The notes beneath the pieces are model-generated. The model saw only the letters and a list, made by a program, of their open reading frames with translations, did no database searches and was not told the origin of the DNA. From Diadema setosum (lineage: Eukaryota > Echinodermata > Echinoidea > Diadematoida > Diadematidae), in contig NC_092689.1 in assembly GCF_964275005.1 (NCBI RefSeq), positions 7,045,200 to 7,109,199 of the forward strand: a stretch of 64,000 nucleotides of DNA. Direction: 5' to 3'. Below are positions 34,449-45,940 of this stretch, in pieces (position 1 is the first letter of the stretch; every line of letters begins with the position of its first letter). The translations under genes were made by a program, and so were the position numbers.

Positions 34449-34727
34449 TCCCTCTTCAACCAATCTGTGCTACATTTGCGTACGTGGAGGAGGACTCGGT
34501 CACTGTCCAGTGGAGGCGGCCTGCCGGTGATCTTACCGGATATCGCATCACCTTCTCCGATGGTAGCAGTCCTCCGCGGATGGAGTTGGTATACGACAGT
34601 GAATCCCTGGATCTGGAACTACCACTCACAGGTCTGACTGATGGACCTTCGGTCGTCGTCAATATTAGCACCATCGCAGGCGTCGGTCTTAGCCAGAGTG
34701 AAAGTAACGCAGTCTCCATCAGTCCAA
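34449..34727 (+). CDS. FN3 module 26 (type B), exon
   Basis: A 93-residue module. VTVQWRRPAGDLTGYRITFS followed by D-G is canonical. The corner tyrosine is valine (GLTDGPSVVVNI). One cysteine (PICAT) lies near the start. Acceptor ACTCAG, donor GTAAGT, phase 1. The intron to 35416 contains a dispersed repeat (34820-35275) shared with 62790-63115. Confidence 0.87.
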
Positions 34728-34819
34728 GTAAGTCACAGCCACTTTTCTTTTTATTCTTAGGATGCCATGAGTGGTATCCTTCCTGTGCATGAAACATGAC
34801 AGCATGAATGATATACAGA

Positions 34820-35275
34820 GACACCAACTCTCCCGCTTTCGCAAAATCTCCCATTCTCCAGCTTTAAACGATCTTTCTCTTGTCCAAACACCTTTTCAAA
34901 ACCTGGAATTAAATTTTCACACATCCAAGGGGATCCAAGGTCTAGCGTCAATGCTGTGATGTGTATGTTATATGAAAGGAAGTTTTATTTGACCAAAATA
35001 TATCATTTGAATTATTGAATTACTACTTACATGTATTTAGTGCCATCGTACATATATTTTGAAAAGTAAGCCCGAGATATCACAAGAGAGCATCTAGAAT
35101 CCTAGAGCTTCCAGGGCCCTTGACCAGGCCCTGGACCCCGGTCACAAAGGACTTCATGCTCTTGATGTGTGCTTTGCGCACATCAAGTTGTAGTCTCTAG
35201 TTTGCTAGGGATTTCAGGTGGGAGAATCTCCATATCAGAAGGTGCTTGAGGTTAGAATTCTCTGGAAATATGAGA
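34820..35275. repeat. dispersed intron repeat, copy 1
   Basis: It matches 62790-63115 in order: CACCAACTCTCCCGC with CAAAATCTCCC, AGAGAGCATCTAGAA, a CGCACATCAA word, GTTTGCTAGGG, then CAGAAGGTGCTTG. Both copies lie in the intron after a type-B exon. The nature of the element is unknown. Confidence 0.7.
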
Positions 35276-35416
35276 TTAAAAAGTTTTCCACTCTAACAAG
35301 TGGTTAAAATTGTCTTTGCACATTAGTTGTTTTATTTGCTGCATACTGTCAAAGTGTGTGTGAAAACATGCTGATATCGTTTGGCACAAATTTATTCATT
35401 TGACTCTTACCACCAG

Positions 35417-35656
35417 GCTCACTAGGCAGTTTGTTCAACATCACCAGTCTGACCAACTCCAGCGTCGCCTTTGGCTGGGCTGACTTGTCCGATGGTGCGG
35501 AGTACGAGGTCTGTATCCAGCCGGCTGGGGGCAACCGCTCCTGCCTGAATGTCACGGAGCGATACGCCGAATTTACTGGCCTCGTTGCCGGTGCTACCTA
35601 CACACTGTCCGTTGGATGGGGCTCAGAGTGTGACATCTCACTAACCCTAAACACAG
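35417..35656 (+). CDS. FN3 module 27 (type A), exon
   Basis: An 80-residue module. VAFGWADLSDGAEYEVCI gives the core, and the cysteine there is followed ten residues later by another (C-x9-C), a likely disulphide. The corner is GLVAGATYTLSV. Sequons NIT, NSS, NRS and NVT make it the most densely glycosylated type-A candidate. Acceptor ACCACCAG, donor GTACAA, phase 1. The intron to 36292 shows only T-tracts. Confidence 0.87.
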
Positions 35657-36292
35657 GTACAATTTTTTTCTTATTTTCTTTACCATGGGTGAAGTGAAAA
35701 TACTGTACTAGATGGCAATGATGTTTACTTTATGGCAGTGGTGTAGCAGAATATCAATCAGTGGTCAGAAACAATAGCCATGTCATAGAAAGCTGTTATG
35801 TGTGTGTCTTTGCCTTATGCTGCTAGAAACAGGCACTTGTTTTAGTTTTCAGATCCAGGTTACCACTTTATCTGTCCATGAGTCTGTGTCACTTCATTGT
35901 GATGATAACAATGCATATAATGGCCTTAGGTGTGTCATTGAAAAATACGATATTCCACAGTAGTATTAAGATTTAGATCATGAGGTGAAGAGTGAGAGAT
36001 GAAAGGTTGATATTTTGTAAAAATCTTATTTCTGACAGTAATTCAATGATCCTTTTGGGAAATGGGATCAAATCTACCATTATTACAAGCCAGACAGGGT
36101 GCTGATCAAGCTCATATTGAGAAATTGCTCTTTTTTTTTCTTTTTAATTGAAACATTTTGATGTAGTATTATTATGGTTTGTCAGATATTTTTTTTTTTA
36201 ATCACATATTGCATGTTTTTCAAATGCATGTTATTGGCTACTATTACTATTAAAGTCAGTGACAGTTTTTCCACATGTTTGTCGTTTTCCAG

Positions 36293-36586
36293 TTCCTAAT
36301 GACCCGGTTGACCTGCAACTGACCAACGCCACCTCTTGTGCTGCCGAAATAATGTGGGGCATCCCTGAAGGGGTGTACAATTATTTCGAAGTCACATACA
36401 CACCCAGTGATGGAGTCAATAGATCTCCAGAGCGTATTTATTCTGCGAACCAAGGGGATAACGCCACTACTGTGATGCACCGATTCCTGGGCCTTTCACC
36501 GGATGAAGAGTACAATGTGACCGTCACCATAGTGACGGGGGCCGACGACGTGAGGGGCAATCCCTTAGACATCAGTTTCAGAACTG
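36293..36586 (+). CDS. FN3 module 28 (type B), exon
   Basis: A 98-residue module that opens P-N-D-P. IMWGIPEGVYNYFEVTYTP, then S-D-G, is the type-B core. The corner is GLSPDEEYNVTV. Sequons NAT occur twice, with NVT as well. Acceptor TTTCCAG, donor GTATGC, phase 1. The intron to 36988 holds nothing clear. Confidence 0.88.
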
Positions 36587-36988
36587 GTATGCAGATGATT
36601 CTTTCTTTTTTTTTCTTTCTTTTTTTGAGGGGGGATGTGAGGGAAGGATGTGGCTTTTCCCTGATTTATGTAAGTTATATAAGGTCCCAGTGTAAACTCC
36701 AACCACCTTTGCCATGTAGTGTTCCATTAGGAATCTCAGATCAGGGAAGTATAACCTATTTTGACCTCGGCCAATGTTAGTTGCGCGTTCTTTCTGCAAA
36801 CTGCTATGCCTCTTGGCAAGTGCAGAATTTACAAATTATACACCTCAGTATTTTTTAGTTTATACACAATGTGACTAAGTCGGGGCAAGCAGATCCTGAT
36901 AATGGCTGAAATAATCAGGTTCGAAAAACACCAGGGCACTCGTTTTAAAGTCTTCATTCAGCAATAATTCTTGTTCTCTCCTGCTCAG

Positions 36989-37231
36989 AACCATCTGCAA
37001 CTGGGACTTTTGAAGTCACCATGATCTCCACGGATACCATCGTCGTCTCCTGGGGCAACGGGACCCAGGAGTATGTTTTCGTCAGCTACAACGGTGAGGA
37101 CGGCAATGCCACCTGCAGGGACCTGGCCAATGACACCAGCTCCTACACGGTCATGGACCTGTTTCCCGGCGAGAAGTACTACATCTTTGTCGATCAGAGC
37201 GGTATATGTGAGACAGTGGAGCAGAACACGA
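36989..37231 (+). CDS. FN3 module 29 (type A), exon
   Basis: An 81-residue module with IVVSWGNGTQEYVFVSYN. The corner is DLFPGEKYYIFV. Two cysteines (NATCRD and GICET) frame the second half. Three sequons. Acceptor CTGCTCAG, donor GTGAGT, phase 1. The intron to 38489 carries twin perfect palindromes (37363-37430) and otherwise only short C and GT runs near 38259-38340. Confidence 0.87.
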
Positions 37232-37362
37232 GTGAGTCCACACCTTTTCTCACATGGTCCCATCTCTCCCAATGCCCTTTGTTTGCTCAAGTATACTTAT
37301 ACCCTTCTGTCAGAATTCAATGTCATATCTCTGTCAATAGAAGTTTACTTAACCTGTTCCTT

Positions 37363-37430
37363 ACGGGAACCTGGTATACCAGGTTCCCGTGGGAGCAACT
37401 GATATACGGGAACCTGGTATACCAGGTTCC
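37363..37430. repeat. twin perfect palindromes
   Basis: Bases 37363-37390 form a perfect 28-base palindrome built on ACGGGAACCTGGTATACCAG. The same sequence returns at 37406-37430, lacking only the last three bases. A 15-base spacer separates them. No coding or known site is recognised. Confidence 0.92.
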
Positions 37431-38489
37431 AATAATGAAGACAAGAGTGCCTGCTTTAGTGGCCTAAATTCATGTTTCTTTGTGTTAAAATAACGCAGTA
37501 AAGTGGGTTTGATAAAAAGATCAGAGTTTATTCTATCAGCATTTGTTCTCCTGTTTGAAAAATGCGTATTTCACAGTATTATGTACCTTTTTCCTGATTT
37601 AGTTTTTTGCTTGTTCTGCTGTAAACTTGTATGAACATGTACATAGCGATGAAGGCTGAGATCAGTTTAATAGATATCTGGGTTCGCTGACCCCAGTCAC
37701 CTCATTCAGGTACCTGGTTTTGTGTAGAACAAAAGATTCTGTGAGCTCATCAGCGCACGCTCTATTCATACCTCGCACCCGATCGATATTTCCATTGTTC
37801 ACTGGCACATGTACATCTAGTTGACCTTGGAAAGGGGGATACAATGTACCGCTTGACTGCCTTCACACAGGTGGATTAGACACCTGTCTGCCTCTCTGTC
37901 GACGGGCAAAAAGAATCTCGTTTGGGGGCATTAAAGGCACTCAGAGAATTGCGGAAGGAATGGGTTAATCCTGTCTGGCTGACCATATAATTTTTTTCTG
38001 TTGCCTCTAGGAATGAGAAGATTTCTCATTTGTCTTAGATCAACCCTTTCCCCTCTCATGTTGTATTTCCTGGCATTTCGTGCAAGTTGACATTTCTGTT
38101 GTCGTTGGTTCTCTTTCTTACTTCCTTCATTGGAAAACTGTTCAGATGTTCTTCACTAATATTTGTGCATGTATACATGTATGTATATCAATATGTTTGT
38201 TGCTTTTTCGCCCATATTTCCAGCTTTACGCTTAAGATTGATGCTTTGGGGCATTCCCCCCCCCCCCCATATACATGTGTACTATCCCTGCACGTATCAT
38301 TGGAAGGTCAGAATATGTGTGTGTCTGTGTGTGTGCGTGTGAAATGCCACAGAAAGAATGGTAATGCAAAGTGATTTACCCTGAAGTCTGTGTGTGTAGA
38401 TGCACCGCAAAGCCCTTTGAGAGCAAAACTATGGGACATTCTCACAACATGACTTATTTATTCTCCTGCTTATCTTGTTCATCATCCAG

Positions 38490-38783
38490 GGCCCCTTCCA
38501 CCCCTCAACGTCAGCACCGTCTCTCGCAACATCTCAAGTCTTGTCATTGCCTGGACCCCACCCGGCAACGATACCGTCTTCGACCAGTACCGTGTCTCGT
38601 ACGAGCGCGAGGATGGGACAGACGGCGGCCGGACAATGGTAGGATACTATCCAGAGGAGGAGACGCAGGCGTACGTTGAGGACCTGTCCCCAGGAACGGA
38701 CTACATCTTCTATGTGGAGACTGTGTCCGGGGAGGGCATGTCAAGGGCTTTCAGCTCCCCTACCAACCACTCCACGTTTACCT
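38490..38783 (+). CDS. FN3 module 30 (type B), exon
   Basis: A 98-residue module that opens P-L-P-P, as modules 32 and 36 do. LVIAWTPPGNDTVFDQYRVS gives the core, followed by E-D-G. The corner is DLSPGTDYIFYV. Sequons NVS, NIS, NDT and NHS. The first half has no ATG, so the frame rests on the splice sites. Acceptor CATCCAG, donor GTAAGT, phase 1. The intron to 39968 contains a dispersed repeat (38811-39141). Confidence 0.88.
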
Positions 38784-38810
38784 GTAAGTGTAGCAATCAT
38801 GTTGTCATTA

Positions 38811-39141
38811 CATACCTTCGCCAAGGGAGGAGGAGGAGGTTAAATTTTTATGAATTTTATAAAAGATTTTTGATATTTTGGCAGGTAAGATATGTGAACT
38901 TTGGAGTTCAAGCTGAGCATTTTTGAGGTTTTTGTGCGCGCACTAAAGTGCATGATCTAGTTTCTGCAAGGGCGAGGCACGCCACGCAGCTAAGGGTTTA
39001 TGACGTAACAGAGGCGTCTATATTGGGAAATTGGGCGATTTTTCAGTTAGTGGAAATCACTGATCCCTCTAGGATAGCAAGATCATTGGTGGAAAGTAAC
39101 TACTTGGCAGAGGTCTGCGCTCTCAGAGGTCTTTTCTAGTT
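38811..39141. repeat. dispersed repeat with GCAGAGGTCTGCGCTCTCAG end
   Basis: It starts ACCTTCGCCAAGGGAGGAGG and ends with a GGTCTGCGCTCTCAGAGG word followed by TTTTCTAG. Repeats with this start and end are widespread in animal genomes. No coding content is seen. Confidence 0.6.
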
Positions 39142-39968
39142 TTGACTCATGTTTTCATTTAGACTCGTGATTGGATTTCAGTGTGTTAGCATGGTAATAA
39201 TGAATACAGCATTGAGAATTCAAAATTCATGTCACGGTAGGGTGTACGTAGAACACAGAATGATAGAATTTGGAGAATAATAAAAATGATTTGAAGAGTG
39301 ATCATTGAAATGCAACATTGAAATTGAGGACCCTGTACACTAATTCATCAAACAAAAAATTCAATTCCTGCTAAATGATTGTCTTGCAGTGTCAGTCCCA
39401 GTCTTTTGTTGTTGTTTTTTTATGATCCAAACTCCAGAATAATGTAGAAAAAGAAGTGATCTTTCAGAAAATATGAAAAACTCAAGACTGACTATGTTTA
39501 CCCATTACACCTATTTTGAGTCCTCGCACAAAATCAGTGCATGTGACCTTTTTTTGGTTTTGTGATGCATGGTCACAATAGCTTTCCTCAATAATTGTAG
39601 TGATTACTTTAATTGTCCTAAATTGTTCAATTGTAAAGCTGAGCAGGAAGAACAAAAACAGAATTGGGAGAAACCAAAGAGACATTATACACCCCTGATT
39701 ATAGGAACCCTGTATCTTTGGCATTGTAATTGAGTAAAACGTGTAATTGATGCCATTACTGCTGAAACATTCAGTGATAAAGATCGCTTATAACACTGTC
39801 ATTTCAACCGATGAACAATATAAAACTGCTTGCAATGTGTGCCGGCTAAGATGTTAGCTAAGATTACACTGTGCGTGAGAGTGTATTTCTGTGTGTGTTG
39901 TCTGTGAGCGTGTGCATGCGTAGGTCTGTATCGTAACTCTGTGTGTGTCTGGCTCAATCCTCTCTCAG

Positions 39969-40184
39969 TGTCGGTGACAGGCAGTGTCCAGGTGTTCCAC
40001 TACAACACCACAACTATTGCCTTCTCCTGGCCCAACGTCACATACGCTAACATCTCTCTCGTGCCAGACGATGGCAGCATTGAGTTGCTGGAAGGTAATA
40101 TGAGCGCCCTCGCCACAGGGCTGGTCCCCGGCCAGCTATACAACATCTTTGTGTGGACGTTACAACCCGCAAAACAGAGAACAG
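39969..40184 (+). CDS. FN3 module 31 (type A), exon
   Basis: At 72 residues this is the shortest module in the window. IAFSWPNVTYANISLVP is the core, and the corner is GLVPGQLYNIFV. The E-F and F-G parts are trimmed but the fold landmarks remain. Sequons NTT, NVT, NIS and NMS. Acceptor TCTCAG, donor GTATGT, phase 1. The intron to 40624 holds nothing clear. Confidence 0.86.
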
Positions 40185-40624
40185 GTATGTTATGGTGTAC
40201 ATTATTGTGAGCTATTTTCATAGTCTATAAGCGAGGCATATTCATAGACAATACAATCCCTTTATAATGAATGTGGTTTTACCAAAATTTTTATTGCAGC
40301 AAAGTTAAAATTCAGGTACAGTTGAAATTGTTAGTATTCAGATATCTTGGTATTAAGAGATATTGATTTGTATTACACATGTAACCTAAGTGCTTTGCAT
40401 CAGCCCTCTATATTTATTTATTAACATTCATATTTTTCTTCATTAGCCATGTTTATTTAAAGTTTGCAAAACTTTGTGTTTGCTGTTGGATGACTTTGCT
40501 GCATTTTCAGTGTAAAAAGGTCACACATTACCTTTTGCCATTCATTGTCACTATTATAGCAGAGCATGTTTGTCATGCTCCTTACATCAACACGTTTATT
40601 TATTTCTTTTTCGTCTGGCACCAG

Positions 40625-40903
40625 TTCCCCTCCCACCCGCCACCCTATCAATCTGTGAGAACGCCACGACTGTCTTCTCCATCTGCATCATGTTCTCCCC
40701 GCCCATGAGGGGCGAGTACGACTCCTTCCAGGTGCTCTACACGACAGACTACGATGACTGGGAAGGATCCGGGATCATAGACGACGTCACGGGCAACACC
40801 ACCGTCATCGACGATCTCAGTCCGGCCACGAGCTACTGGATCCGGGTCAGGACGCGGAGCGGGATGGAGCTCAGCACGGCAGAGGAAATCCATGCATCCA
40901 CTT
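40625..40903 (+). CDS. FN3 module 32 (type B), exon
   Basis: A 93-residue module that opens P-L-P-P. The B-strand tryptophan is replaced (ICIMFSPPMRGEYDSFQV), but the P-P-x-x-G-E-Y-D core is kept. The corner is DLSPATSYWIRV. Two cysteines near the start (SICEN and SICIM) could pair. Acceptor CACCAG, donor GTGAGT, phase 1. The intron to 42003 ends in a CA microsatellite at the acceptor. Confidence 0.87.
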
Positions 40904-41973
40904 GTGAGTGCTTGCAGGCTTTTATTTATCAATCATCCGTAGAGCATTTTGCATCGTCATTGTGCAACAGTTGCTGCATTGGTTGTACATGTCTTGTTTG
41001 TGTTGTTTTTCTTCTTATTTTTCTTATTCTTTTTTGTAACAACCTAATATATGAAATGTATGTAGAAATTAAGACTTATGCATGTATTATAAAAATATTA
41101 TATTTTATGTGTATTTCAGTTATGCAATTGTATTGTGTTCTATGCGTGTGACTTCTTAATTCACAAAGTGGCTGAAAAACGGCCATCTGGCTCAGCCCAG
41201 TACCATGACCAAATAAAATGAAAGCTGAACTCAATGAAAAGGTTCATATTACTTGCAAGACAGCTGTCACAGCAAGTAGGACAGTGGTTAAGTGTAGTAG
41301 TGGGAACAGTACTCTGCATGTTTTGTACCTAAGCATTTCATGTTTTAGACATGCCTTGTCTGCTTAATTCTATTCGATCATTCATTGAAAATGGAACTAA
41401 CTTGAAAGAAAATGCAGAGTTGCACACAGGTTTCAAATATGAGGGTTTTGTGGTCCACTCTAGAACATAACTGAACAAAAAAATAAAATAAATTAATGAG
41501 TATAAACATATTTTTAAGAGGGGTTCAATGTCAGGGTTTTTTTTTTTGTATGCTAACAATTGAGTTTTACATGAGACTTTTTGTTGAACTATTGATTGCA
41601 TCAAGTTCTATGGTTTAATAGCAAAATGTGTACAGCAGAGACTACGTTTTGTACATGTGAAATTTGTATGGAATGATAGAGACTGACAAAGTTAAGTTGC
41701 TATTAAATAGACTGCCTTTTTTCTGTGAAGTCCTCATTTATATAGTACTGACATAATTTGATAATTGGAAGCTGTTTCTTTGCTACAAAACAGAGCAGAA
41801 TGTTTCTCTGTCAAATAATTCAGGAAAAGCTTTCAGTGAACTGTTTTAGTATTGGTATGAATATCCTCAAATTATCATTTTATTTGTTGACAGAGACTAT
41901 TGTCTGTAAATGTAATCACTTCTTCACTTCTTTGTGCCCTTGAATTCTTCCTTCTCTTTCTCACTATCTCACT

Positions 41974-41998
41974 CACACACACACACACACACACACAC
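41974..41998. repeat. (CA)n microsatellite abutting an acceptor site
   Basis: About 12 CA units end 5 bases before the acceptor AG of module 33. They occupy the place where a polypyrimidine tract would lie, although a pyrimidine-rich stretch (41946-41973) precedes them. Confidence 0.95.
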
Positions 41999-42003
41999 CT
42001 CAG

Positions 42004-42249
42004 TGTCAGTGGAACTGGGCAAGGTAGAGTTCCAGAATGTGACCCATTCGTCCTTCCGAGCGTGGTGGCTGCCCATCACAAACTACACGGGCAACTACAC
42101 AGCGGTCGTCCAGCCTGGCAATGTCACGGCTGTTGTGTCTGCGGAATCACCGTCAACCTACTTGTTTACAAGTTTACCATCTTCTACTGTGTTTGAGGTG
42201 CAGGTCCGGACCACCATAGGACTAAACTCAACAGGCAGTGTCAGAACAG
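42004..42249 (+). CDS. FN3 module 33 (type A), exon
   Basis: An 82-residue module. FRAWWLPITNYTGNYTAVV has two adjacent tryptophans, as module 17 does. The corner has phenylalanine (SLPSSTVFEVQV). Five sequons (NVT, NYT twice, NVT, NST). Acceptor ACCTCAG directly after the CA run, donor GTCAGT (non-purine at +3), phase 1. Both splice sites look weak. The intron to 42884 holds nothing clear. Confidence 0.85.
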
Positions 42250-42884
42250 GTCAGTATAACTTCATTAGAATATGAAGTTATACTTAGAATCTTACTGTAT
42301 ACCTTTTCTTTTTAATGCCAATCTGTGACCTAATTTTGTTGTAAAATGCTGTGAAACCAGTCATTGACTGTGTAAGAGCGCTATATACATGTAAATGATT
42401 CGATTGTCTTGTATTGATTGTATAATTATGTATATTTTATCTCTAGACCACACCCCCTCCCATTTTTGTTTTTCAGAACTACATATGTACCACTTGAACA
42501 TGGTACACTTCCATCGTGACAACTGAATTAAAGTCTGATTGCTGTACATCAGTCAATGTTTTTTTGGTTTTTTTAAGCAGATTTAAGGACAATGTGCATA
42601 CCAGGTAGGTTTAGAGTGAACCACTTACCACCACTCCCCCCACATAAAGAGATACCATAAATCTTTGTCTGTATTATAGAAATCTGTAAATAATTTTTTA
42701 AAAGATATATAGCTGAGTGTTTCTTGGTTTTGTATTTTTTGAAATGATTTTGCGTGGATTGAGCATGTAATCAAAATGGGTTTGTTTGTACACTCATTTC
42801 GACAGCTGTTCTGGTTAATCGGAGCTATTGTCTATAACCAAGTTACTAATTTTGTTGATTTGTTTGTTCACATTGACGCTGTAG

Positions 42885-43175
42885 GACCCGCACCTGTCAG
42901 CAACGTGCAGCTCAATGCTACCGGCCCCATCTCGCTTGCCGCTGGGTGGGACCCTCCCGACATCATCACCAGCTTCAACGAGCTCAGGGTGGTCCTTGAG
43001 CTTGGGGGCGAGGAGGTGTTAGCCGTCCAGACTCCGGCCAGCGTCACCAACTACACCTTTGACTGCCTGCAGCCCGACACCGAGTACACTCTGAGGATCA
43101 CCTCCATCCTCTTGGCAGATGGCCCTTTCGAGGAGCAGGAAACTGAAGCAGATGATCAACCCTCAACAGAGACCG
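42885..43175 (+). CDS. FN3 module 34 (type B), exon
   Basis: A 97-residue module that opens P-A-P-V. SLAAGWDPPDIITSFNELRV is the core, and the corner is CLQPDTEYTLRI with a cysteine at its start, as in module 12. The end SILLADGPFEEQE recalls the ends of modules 4 and 8. Acceptor GCTGTAG, donor GTAGGT, phase 1. The intron to 43717 is pyrimidine-rich before the next exon. Confidence 0.88.
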
Positions 43176-43717
43176 GTAGGTTGCGATGTAAAATCATCCG
43201 ATTTAAAGAAGTCGTCACATGGCCTACCGATATCGGTTACAGTGGGCCAAAGACAAGTAGCATCACAGACAGCTTGTTCATTTGTTCGATTGCGTGCATG
43301 CGTTTGCATAAATGTTGGAAGAGAAAAAGACATTCTTCGTATCGTATCTCGTCATATTGCAAGTCATACTTTTGGACAGTGAGTCTATTACTTGTGAACT
43401 GCATCTACAAAAGTGATCAGTGATATTTTAGTAATCTGCACGGAAATGTGAGATGCGTACGTTTGTGATTGATGGTGAGGTTGTAGTTGCCTTCATCTCA
43501 TGGAGTGTGAAGTAAATGATGATTGTATATACATTTACATCATTATATTCATATCTTTCTTCATCTTTCCCCGTTTCTTCATGTTTTCTCTCTGTATTTC
43601 TATCACTTTCTCTTTCCTGTCTCTTCTCAATGCCTGTCACTCCCACCCCTCTTCCTTTTGTTATATCTCTCGCCATCTCTCCCTCTCTTTCTCCATGTCT
43701 ATTTTTATCTTTATCAG

Positions 43718-43984
43718 ACGAAGCGAGAGACGAAGAAGATCCGTATGTCTATGCTACGGGTGCAACTAGCCTCACTCTGCACTGGTCCAAACTTGAATTG
43801 CCCGGTCACGGTCTCTGTCTCGTTGAGTACTGCCGCCAGCTCCTGGACAGTCCCCGCTGCGTGGTCAACGGCTCGGACATCTGCAGCTGGGAGGTGGAGT
43901 TTGGAGGTTTGGATCCAGGACAGCTCTACCTCCTCTACACCACCATCAACGGCACTCTGACTGAGTTAGAGACCGTGCGCACTC
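43718..43984 (+). CDS. FN3 module 35 (type A), exon
   Basis: An 89-residue module with an acidic start (E-A-R-D-E-E-D-P). LTLHWSKLELPGHGLCLVEY begins a four-cysteine stretch, C-x4-C-x8-C-x7-C, matching module 13. The corner is GLDPGQLYLLYT. Sequons NGS and NGT. Acceptor TTATCAG, donor GTGAGT, phase 1. The 1.67-kb intron to 45658 contains a 57-base tandem duplication, a SINE and a MITE. Confidence 0.87.
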
Positions 43985-44077
43985 GTGAGTATTACCAGAC
44001 TACGATTGTGAAGTGGCACTTGGTTTGTGCATGTGTATGTTCATTTGAAGAATTGAGATGAGATATGGATTGCGGCT

Positions 44078-44190
44078 GAGGTGAAGTACAGTGTGAAGAC
44101 TTGTGGCAGCCGAATATCTGATAGTCTGATATCTGAGGTGAAGTACAGTGTGAAGACTTGTGGCAGCCGAATATCTGATCGTCTGAAGTA
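44078..44190. repeat. 57-base tandem duplication
   Basis: GAGGTGAAGTACAGTGTGAA starts units at 44078 and 44135. The first about 46 bases are identical, through GGCAGCCGAATATCTGAT. Confidence 0.9.
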
Positions 44191-44194
44191 ATAA

Positions 44195-44322
44195 TGATAG
44201 TAAAAATGTTGATAATGATAATAATGATAATGATGATGATGGTGATGATGATAATAATAATTTTGATGATAATAATAATTATGATAATAATGGTGATGAT
44301 GATGATGAAGATGATGATGATG

Positions 44323-44377
<55 letters not shown>

Positions 44378-44388
44378 CAACAGTGATG

Positions 44389-44431
<43 letters not shown>

Positions 44432-44885
44432 TAACAACAACAACAGTGATGATAATAATAATAATAATAATAATAATTATGATATAATAATAGTAATAAA
44501 ATCTAGTCTTTATATAGCGCATTTCACACTAAATTTTAAGTATCTCAATGCGCTTTACAGACTATTATTACCCCAGTCACTGGATGTATTATTTCCAACC
44601 AGCACTGACAGTGCTCACTCTCCGCTCCCTGGGGAGCATTCCAGCCAGTTGCAGCCATTTTTCAGGCTCCGACATACTGATCAACCAACATAAACTTTTT
44701 CATCCTACCGGATACCCATTTACTGTATACTTTCAGATAGAGAGCAGCAATGTGGATAAAGTGCCTCGCTGAAGGGCGAACGTATCGGGCTTTGCATGAG
44801 CTTGAACCCACGAACCCATATCACGCTCATGTGATTCAGAGACAAGCGCTCGTATCTACTCAGCCACGACACCGTCACAGAGGTG
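44195..44885 (-). mobile_element. tRNA-derived SINE with ATT-repeat tail
   Basis: On the minus strand a tRNA-like head near 44880-44790 has TGGCTGAGTAGA as box A and GTGGGTTCAAGCTC as box B. A body follows, with CTGTAAAGCGCATTGAG and GCGCTATATAAAG words, then a long ATT/ATC microsatellite (44490-44195). Head, body and A/T-rich repeat tail in this order are typical of SINEs. Its low-complexity tail gives long isoleucine or methionine frames that are not genes. Confidence 0.7.
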
Positions 44886-44896
44886 TCATGGGAGAC

Positions 44897-45139
44897 TACT
44901 GTAGAAGTGGAAATTTTTGTGGTGTTGAAATTTTTGCGATGTTGACATTTTTGCGATGTTGACATTTTCACGCATTTCGTGCAAGCAGAAAATAGTGCGG
45001 AAATAAAGCATGTAAATATTTTTGCTCGCCATATGTTCCAGTAGTTGATGTCTCGATTCCACAATTATAAACGTGCAAAACTCTTCTTAACGGGCCAAGT
45101 GCAAAAAATCAGTTGCGCAAAATATCCACTTTTACAGGA
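44897..45139. mobile_element. MITE, GTAAAAGTGGA family, copy 2
   Basis: The left end is TACTGTAGAAGTGGA, the right end TCCACTTTTACAGGA. It shares GAAATTTTTGCGATGTTGA-like words and ATGTTCCAGTAGTTGATGTC with the other copies. A short internal duplication makes it the longest copy. Confidence 0.8.
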
Positions 45140-45658
45140 GTTGAGACAGGATGAGTCCCGATGGGATTGCTCAATTGGACTGGGCATTGATTTAGATTTG
45201 ACGAGAGGAAGCGATGTGAGCTGCCATGAGGCAAGATGAAGAATGAATTTGACTCAAGATATGACATAAAGATGAGATATACTGATGTATTTGGAATTGA
45301 ACAGGGTGCATGATTTGCAGTCAGATACTGTATGAAGTACCTATTGTCGTGACTAACCAGCACACTAAAGTTGTTATTTACTGAACCTGTTTTCAATTGT
45401 AATAAATAATCAGTAGGGGAACAGCAGTAGCAAAGGAAGTTAACTTTCAATAACCAATCACAAATGCTGAAGGACCTTGTAGGTTGCATTGTGAATCATT
45501 GTGTGACTGACCAGCAGGCAACAGGATGCAGCCAAGGTTTGCATAGAATTATAAATTTGGTGAAGTGAAAGTTGAAGCGAAGTGATACCATTGGTCAATT
45601 TTCTGAATGTCACACTACTGCATGTATACTGTGACTCTGCCTTGCTTTTTTCATACAG

Positions 45659-45940
45659 GGCCTCTTCCACCGGGATCAGTGTCCGTCACTGCTGTCAACT
45701 CGCGCCTGATTCAAGTCAGGTGGACTCCGCAGCCAAACATCCAAATGGTCAGGATCTCGTACTATGAGACCGAGGGTGCTGGAAATGGGGACACCTTCAC
45801 AACGCTCAACGACGGGGAGTACGACATCCACCAGCTTGACTCCAGGACGGAGTATACTGTTGAGCTGCAGAGTATTGGTCGGCAAGGGGGTACAGAGAAT
45901 GCACCAGACAGCAATGTTGTTAGAGCTGTTGCCGAGACGG
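45659..45940 (+). CDS. FN3 module 36 (type B), exon
   Basis: A 94-residue module that opens P-L-P-P. IQVRWTPQPNIQMVRISYY is the core, and the corner is QLDSRTEYTVEL. There are no cysteines. Acceptor CATACAG, donor GTGAGT, phase 1. The intron to 47395 carries a 63-base tandem repeat (46431-46540), a CA run (47035-47070) and a C run (47122-47139). Confidence 0.88.

Noticed and set aside
43992-44522. A 176-codon minus-strand frame of isoleucine runs
   Set aside because: It reads through the ATT/ATC tail of a SINE and is low-complexity sequence.
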